The notes below the pieces were generated by a model. That model was not told the origin of the DNA. It worked only from the letters and a program-made list of their open reading frames with translations, and did no database searches. A stretch of 64,000 nt of DNA. Origin: an uncultured Thermomicrobia bacterium. GTDB lineage: Bacteria; Chloroflexota; Chloroflexia; Thermomicrobiales; JALYUS01. The position numbers were made by a program, and so were the translations under genes. Location of the stretch: assembly GCA_937968015.1 (NCBI GenBank), contig CALBSO010000015.1, positions 62,001-126,000 on the forward strand, in the 5' to 3' direction. Shown here in pieces: positions 59,837-64,000 of the stretch (the first letter of the stretch is position 1; every line of letters begins with the position of its first letter).

Positions 59837-60964
59837 CTAGTCATCACACGCGGAGGCCATCAGTTGCTCCATCCTGCTCATGATTGCGATCCGGCCCGCG
59901 CCGAACGGCTGGGGCTGCAAGGCGACCTCATGAACGATCTGGCTGAGGAATTGATGATTGTTGTACCGGCGATCCCGGTAGTCCAGCACCTCGCCCGTAT
60001 CGAGCGCCATCTTCATCTCGAAGACGCTCGCCTTCAGCGTGTGGATCGGCGTGAAGCCGAGCGTCTCGCGGATCTTCGTGAAATGCACATAGTAGTTGCG
60101 CTTGTCGGTCACGAGATCGTTCGTCAGCACTTCGGCATGTGGGATGAGGCACTGGATGACCTCGCCGACTTCCTTCAACTGGTAATTCTGCTCGTCCGAG
60201 CCGACATTGAACGTCTCGCCGGCGACCTTCTCGATCGGCGCTTCGAGGGCAAGGATGAGAGCGCGGGCAATGTCGTCCACATGGACGAACGGCCGCCACT
60301 GCTCGCCACCGTGGATCGTGATCTGCCCCTCCTTGACCGCCTTCGCCGTCATCACATTGACCGCGAGATCGTAGCGCGGGCGGTAGGAATGGCCATATGC
60401 CGTCGCGAAGCGCATGATGACCGGGGCGAACGTCGCATCCTGCATGTCGAGGAGGGCGCCCTCGGCGGCGATCTTGGTGTTCGCGTAGAGTGAGACGGGA
60501 TTGAGGGCGGAGGTCTCGTCGAGTATTTCTTCGCTCGCGCCATAGACGCTGCATGTCGAGCCGAAGACCATCCGCTGGACACCCGCCTGCTTGGCGGCGT
60601 TGGCAATGATGCGGGTCGCTTCGAAGTTCGTGCCGATCGTGAAGTCTTCGTCAATCGCGCAGGCCGGATCGCCGACGATCGCGCCGAGGTGGACGACGGC
60701 GCTCACGCCTTGCACGGCACGGGCAACGACCTTCCGGTCCCGGAAGTCCGCCACGACCATTTCGAGGCGCGGATGGGAGAGAATATCGCGGATCGCGTCG
60801 TCACCGTACATCAGGCGATCCAGCACACGGACGCGATAGCCGAGATCCAGCAGCCGCCGGACGAGAATCGAGCCGATGTAGCCCGCCGCCCCGGTCACGA
60901 GCACCGGCGCCGCGCTGATTGCCAGATCCCGTTCTGTCTTCACGTTCCCATTTTCCCTTGCAAT
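59837..60964 (-). CDS. NAD-dependent nucleotide-sugar epimerase/dehydratase
   Basis: A 375-residue extended short-chain dehydrogenase, from ATG 60964 (GGAGGGT upstream). Motifs: VLVTGAAGYIGSILVRRLLD (NAD loop), FGSTCSVYGASEE, and catalytic YANTK (YxxxK). It modifies a nucleotide sugar for the EPS pathway. It is the first gene of the minus-strand cluster. Confidence 0.88.
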   Translation of the reverse strand: MARENGNVKTERDLAISAAPVLVTGAAGYIGSILVRRLLDLGYRVRVLDRLMYGDDAIRDILSHPRLEMVVADFRDRKVVARAVQGVSAVVHLGAIVGDPACAIDEDFTIGTNFEATRIIANAAKQAGVQRMVFGSTCSVYGASEEILDETSALNPVSLYANTKIAAEGALLDMQDATFAPVIMRFATAYGHSYRPRYDLAVNVMTAKAVKEGQITIHGGEQWRPFVHVDDIARALILALEAPIEKVAGETFNVGSDEQNYQLKEVGEVIQCLIPHAEVLTNDLVTDKRNYYVHFTKIRETLGFTPIHTLKASVFEMKMALDTGEVLDYRDRRYNNHQFLSQIVHEVALQPQPFGAGRIAIMSRMEQLMASACDD

Positions 60965-61379
60965 CATTGTCAAACCCTCCGTGATACTGTTCAATCCTGT
61001 GGTTCGTCAGCCGATGGCTGCCTTCCCCATACTTGATGTAAGAACAGTACCGCAGTCCAATGACGTACTGGATGTCACGTCAAGGGGTTACATATGACAG
61101 TTCGTTCAGAAAATGACAGCCATTCCCGTGATTTCTTCCCTTTATCCAGCGATTCGTCAGATTCATTGGATGATTCATTTTTCCTCGTCGGGATGATCTC
61201 CGGTGGGGTTATCGCCCACCCGTTCTCCGGTTTTCCACCCCAAACAGAGGTATGCATTCTTTGACAAACGCGTACGAGTTTCTTCCCGTCACTATTTGTA
61301 TAACGGTCTAAAGTCGCCATTCATGACGCGCTGATCGCAAACGCGCGCCGAAACGTGGGGTGTCGCGTGATTTGTCCGG
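60965..61379. other. Leader region of the EPS cluster
   Basis: No gene with ribosome site or family match. It is lower in GC than its neighbours. It holds an inverted repeat TGACGT-N10-ACGTCA (61061-61082) that could bind a regulator. Confidence 0.4.
61061..61082. promoter_or_regulatory. Inverted repeat TGACGT-N10-ACGTCA before the EPS cluster
   Basis: Perfect six-base half-sites, about 100 bases upstream of the epimerase gene start. The symmetry and spacing suit a dimeric regulator. No regulator gene is adjacent. Confidence 0.4.
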
Positions 61380-62153
61380 TTACGCCTCGATCTGGCGCAA
61401 GAGACGCAGTGAGACGATCAGCCATGCGCTGCCGATCAGGAAGCCGCCGATCACATCGGTGAGGTAATGGGTGTTCAGATAGACAAGACTGACCGCGACG
61501 AAAGCGACGGTCAAAATGACAAAAAGGATGACCAGCGCCCGCCGCCCGCGCGTGAGTCGCGCGGCGATCAGCGCGCCGATCAGGCCGTAGCTGACGAGGC
61601 TCAGGACGGTATGGTTGCTGGGATAGAGGTAGCTGATCACGCAGAGTGGCCCGTGAGCACAGGCCTGATCGGGCCGCGTGCGCTGGAAGAGACCCTTGAG
61701 GCAGAGCGTCAGCACGACCGACCCGCCAGTACTGAGGAGGAGCAGGGCAGCGGCGCGGCGGCGATGCAACCCAACCAGGATGAGCGCGGTCAGCGGCACG
61801 AAGAGGGCCGTCGCCGTGCCGATATCCACGCCGAGGTGCATGAACCGCGTGCGAAAGGAGGTATCGTCCTCCTCGAACTCGGTCGGCGCCGGGCCACGGA
61901 CGAAGCGGTGCGCGCGCTCATCGAAGGCGAGCGTCCGCCCCGATTTCACGACGATGCCGAGGGTGAGGAAGAGGACAACGAGCGCCGCGACCAACCCAAT
62001 TTGCACGGTGATTCCCCACCGTGCACGCCGCAGTTCGGACGTCCCATCATCGCTGACACGCCGTTTATCTTTTGTCGTGGTGAGAATCTCCCTTGCCTCC
62101 CCGCATCCATCGTCCCGGAGCGTCTCATCGCCGATCTCCCTCACACTCAGCAT
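61380..62153 (-). CDS. PAP2-family membrane phosphatase
   Basis: A 257-residue membrane protein with six helices and the PAP2 motifs: KGLFQRTRPDQ (KxxxxxxRP), YPSNHTVLSLVSYGL (PSGH, here PSNH) and SLVYLNTHYLTDVIGG (SRxxxxxHxxxD, changed first residue). It may dephosphorylate undecaprenyl pyrophosphate or another lipid phosphate. The altered motifs make activity less certain. Confidence 0.8.
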   Translation of the reverse strand: MLSVREIGDETLRDDGCGEAREILTTTKDKRRVSDDGTSELRRARWGITVQIGLVAALVVLFLTLGIVVKSGRTLAFDERAHRFVRGPAPTEFEEDDTSFRTRFMHLGVDIGTATALFVPLTALILVGLHRRRAAALLLLSTGGSVVLTLCLKGLFQRTRPDQACAHGPLCVISYLYPSNHTVLSLVSYGLIGALIAARLTRGRRALVILFVILTVAFVAVSLVYLNTHYLTDVIGGFLIGSAWLIVSLRLLRQIEA

Positions 62154-62309
62154 CCCCGTATATGAGGCAACCGGGCGTTCGCGTCACGATGAAGACCCAC
62201 TCCACGCCGGGCCGCGCATGGTCGAAGTATACCACGGCGGGGAATTCGCATGAGTGGGATTGGAAAAGCAGGTAGCCGGGAGTGAGGCGCTTCGCACATC
62301 TCTTTCCTG

Positions 62310-63287
62310 TTACGGACGATGAGATTCCGGCTTCTTGCCGCTGTTCGCTGTCCGCTGCCAACAGCCTACTCGCCCCAGCACCCGGCGGAATTCGTGCGGG
62401 ATGAAGCGATGGCGCTTGCTATCAATAACGGTGCGCTGGCCGCAGGCGGAAAGGGTATGGAGGCCGTAGCGGTACGGGCCGTCCGCGTAGGGCGCGACGG
62501 TCGTGACGGATTCTTCGGCGAACTCGGTAGGCGTCAGACGCAGGACGCGGTTGATAACGACCGCACCGCCGTACGTGTGCGTGGAGTCCTGCGCGGGGCG
62601 ATACAATTGCCCGTCGTGGACGAAGGGTGTCCCCGCAGGGCGGCTGGAGCGGAGATCGCGCTTCACCGGGTTGGCGGCGTGTGGCGTCCACGGGCCAAGG
62701 GGATCGGCCGCATACCAGGCATGGAGCGTTGTACCGGGCGTGCCGTCCTGCTCGGAGCAGAGCAGCCACCAGCGGCTTTCATGCCGGAAGAGCGTGGCAT
62801 CGAGGGCGGCAAACCCCTCGATGAGTGTGGCACGCCACTCCCAGCGATGCGGGAAATCTGTCGCCTCGTAACAATGGACATCGCGTGCAGTGCCGGTCTC
62901 CGGGATACAGTAGATATGCCCCTCGTATTGGATAATGTAGGGGTAGGACATATGGACGGGCTCCGCGATGACCGACGTCGGCGGGCCGAAACTACCATCC
63001 GGCCGCGCGGCAAGGGCGGCGATGTATCCCTTCCCGGTGGCATACGAAAACGCTTCCGCGAGGATCATCGGGCCGTCGTCCGTCTCGACCATGAACGGAT
63101 CGGCGAGGAACGACCCGCGCGGCGGCTCCGGCAGCCAGCGCACCGATGGCCGCGCGCCGGGCGTCAGGAAGGTATGAATCGGCGCATCCACGATGCCGAT
63201 ATTCCAGACATCATGGCGAAAGAGCCGAGTAAAGAGATAGCCGGGGAGACGCCAGATACCACCCGTCGTACGCGCCAAGCATTCCAC
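62310..63287 (-). CDS. GINT1 N-terminal-like (five-bladed propeller) sugar protein
   Basis: A 325-residue protein matching the N-terminal domain of glucosamine inositolphosphorylceramide transferase 1 and related bacterial propellers: GSFLADPFMVETDDGPMILA, HMSYPYIIQYEGHIYCIPET, PHRWEWRATLIEGFAALDAT and YRPAQDSTHTYGGAVVINRV. The role is probably in sugar metabolism of the EPS or cell wall. The C-terminal tail (RTANSGKKPESHRP) overlaps CCGCTGT heptads and is likely repeat-encoded. Confidence 0.7.
   Translation of the reverse strand: MECLARTTGGIWRLPGYLFTRLFRHDVWNIGIVDAPIHTFLTPGARPSVRWLPEPPRGSFLADPFMVETDDGPMILAEAFSYATGKGYIAALAARPDGSFGPPTSVIAEPVHMSYPYIIQYEGHIYCIPETGTARDVHCYEATDFPHRWEWRATLIEGFAALDATLFRHESRWWLLCSEQDGTPGTTLHAWYAADPLGPWTPHAANPVKRDLRSSRPAGTPFVHDGQLYRPAQDSTHTYGGAVVINRVLRLTPTEFAEESVTTVAPYADGPYRYGLHTLSACGQRTVIDSKRHRFIPHEFRRVLGRVGCWQRTANSGKKPESHRP
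62338..62366. repeat. Heptad direct repeat (CCGCTGT units)
   Basis: CCGCTGT / TCGCTGT / CCGCTGC in tandem, at the 3' end of the propeller gene. No clear inverted arm. Confidence 0.5.
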
Positions 63288-63636
63288 CTTCCTGAGTCAG
63301 CAGCAATGCCAACACAACGCTCCTGATGGTACAGAAACAACCGCACGATTGACAGGGGGTGAGAGGCGAAGCAGGGTTCGTCATGGCTGCACGACCTATG
63401 AGACTTCGCGCCAATACGGGCAGGGGCAACCGAGATGGAGTACATCGAGAAAGAGATACACGCCCATATCTCGCCTACTGCGGCTCGATATGGGCTGCCC
63501 GCGCCATGCAAAAGGGCCTCTACGAAGCATCGTCGCATAGATCGCTTCGCTGCAAGCGCCGTCGCCTTCGTGGTACATTAATCGTCACGTCGGGTGCATC
63601 CCGCACCGCCTGACTTTGCTACGACGAGGATGAATG
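63288..63636. other. Non-coding stretch before the fumarase gene
   Basis: No gene supported on either strand. A TGG-TACATT near 63572-63580 could be an extended -10 for the fumarase gene; nothing else seen. Confidence 0.4.
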
Positions 63637-64000
63637 ATGATGGATGAATTTCGCGACAGCATGCTGGCACTGATAACCGAAACCTCCACGAACCTGCCGC
63701 CCGATGTGCGGCGGGCGATGGCGCGGGCGGTCGAGATGGAGAGCGGGGAACGCTCCGCGCAGGCGCTCGGCGTGATTACGACCAATATTGACATGGCCTG
63801 CGCGGATGTCGGGCCGCTCTGCCAGGACACGGGCTGGCTGACCTTCGAGGTGTACACGCCGGTCGGGACGAATCAGATCGTTCTTCGGCGGCTGATCAAC
63901 GAGGCGGTCGCGGAGGCGACGAAACGCGGCAAACTGCGCGAGAACTCGGTGGATTCGCTCACCGGCGCGAACAGCGGCGACAACCTCGGCCCCGGCAGCC
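63637..64000 (+). CDS. Class I fumarate hydratase alpha subunit (3' truncated)
   Basis: Starts near 63637 (ATG 63634, 63637 or 63640 in frame; GAGG upstream) and runs off the window. MACADVGPLCQDTGWLTFEV carries a Cys ligand of the [4Fe-4S] cluster in the CQDTG pattern of class I fumarases, and LTGANSGDNLGPGS is the usual continuation. The reaction is fumarate to malate, or the related tartrate dehydratase reaction. Subunit split (alpha and beta genes) is presumed. Confidence 0.85.
   Translation, partial: MMDEFRDSMLALITETSTNLPPDVRRAMARAVEMESGERSAQALGVITTNIDMACADVGPLCQDTGWLTFEVYTPVGTNQIVLRRLINEAVAEATKRGKLRENSVDSLTGANSGDNLGPGS

Noticed and set aside
61075..61320. 81-codon frame on the minus strand before the PAP2 gene
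   Set aside because: No ribosome site and no family match; it reads through the TGACGT palindrome. Left as leader DNA.
1..64000. tRNA or rRNA genes
   Set aside because: No cloverleaf or conserved rRNA stretch noticed on reading; a tRNAscan run would settle this.

Overview
The window is high-GC bacterial DNA, densely coded on both strands, with no rRNA, tRNA or CRISPR array that I could see. The best taxonomic guess is Chloroflexota, perhaps a Thermomicrobia-like lineage. The grounds are Tat/lipobox proteins with long Ala/Pro/Thr linkers, two KimA-type transporters, a DUF5519 protein, many short palindromic intergenic repeats, and CUT1 sugar ABC genes without a local ATPase. This is inference from gene style, not a phylogenetic result.

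Layout. 1-5.5 kb: the end of a response regulator, a universal stress protein and two tandem KimA-like potassium transporters. 5.6-14 kb: a small protein, a broken ParB-like gene, two HtrA-like proteases coupled to a LuxR regulator with a degenerate receiver, a TMEM175-type channel, a DUF5519 protein and a heterodimeric ABC exporter. 14-20 kb: a SelA-like PLP enzyme, a ChrB C-terminal protein, a luciferase-like oxidoreductase, an aldo/keto reductase, a response regulator and a YvcK-like protein. 20-24.5 kb: an envelope and redox group with a YceI protein, an ECF sigma factor fused to an RskA-like anti-sigma domain, two cupredoxin lipoproteins and a Tat metallophosphoesterase. 24.6-28 kb: a sugar ABC importer without ATPase. 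28-38 kb: an HNH-type lipoprotein, a Ser/Thr kinase with a membrane C-terminus, threonine aldolase, an antitoxin with a deleted VapC, an acetolactate synthase-like enzyme, a HEPN-like pair, and a sulfur operon (ArsR-rhodanese, persulfide dioxygenase-like, MFS). 38-44 kb: a DUF4232 exported protein, then the circularly permuted ATP-grasp / alpha-E / transglutaminase triad interrupted by a four-helix-bundle gene. 44-46.7 kb: small orphan genes. 46.8-61 kb: an exopolysaccharide cluster on the minus strand. 61.4-64 kb: a PAP2 phosphatase, a GINT1-N-like sugar protein, and the start of a class I fumarase alpha subunit.

The most unusual feature is a family of short imperfect palindromes built from 7-base units. 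They occur at roughly a dozen or more places. Most lie between genes, some form the C-terminal tail of a protein, two sit in frame inside the alpha-E gene, and one pair of inverted arms brackets the four-helix-bundle gene. A second, GC-rich palindrome with the core CCCTCYGGGCAG occurs five times and is once nested inside a heptad element. Other points of interest are the sigma/anti-sigma fusion, the receiver-dead LuxR protein in a protease operon, a vapC gene reduced to its two ends, and a long hairpin in the leader of the second kimA gene.
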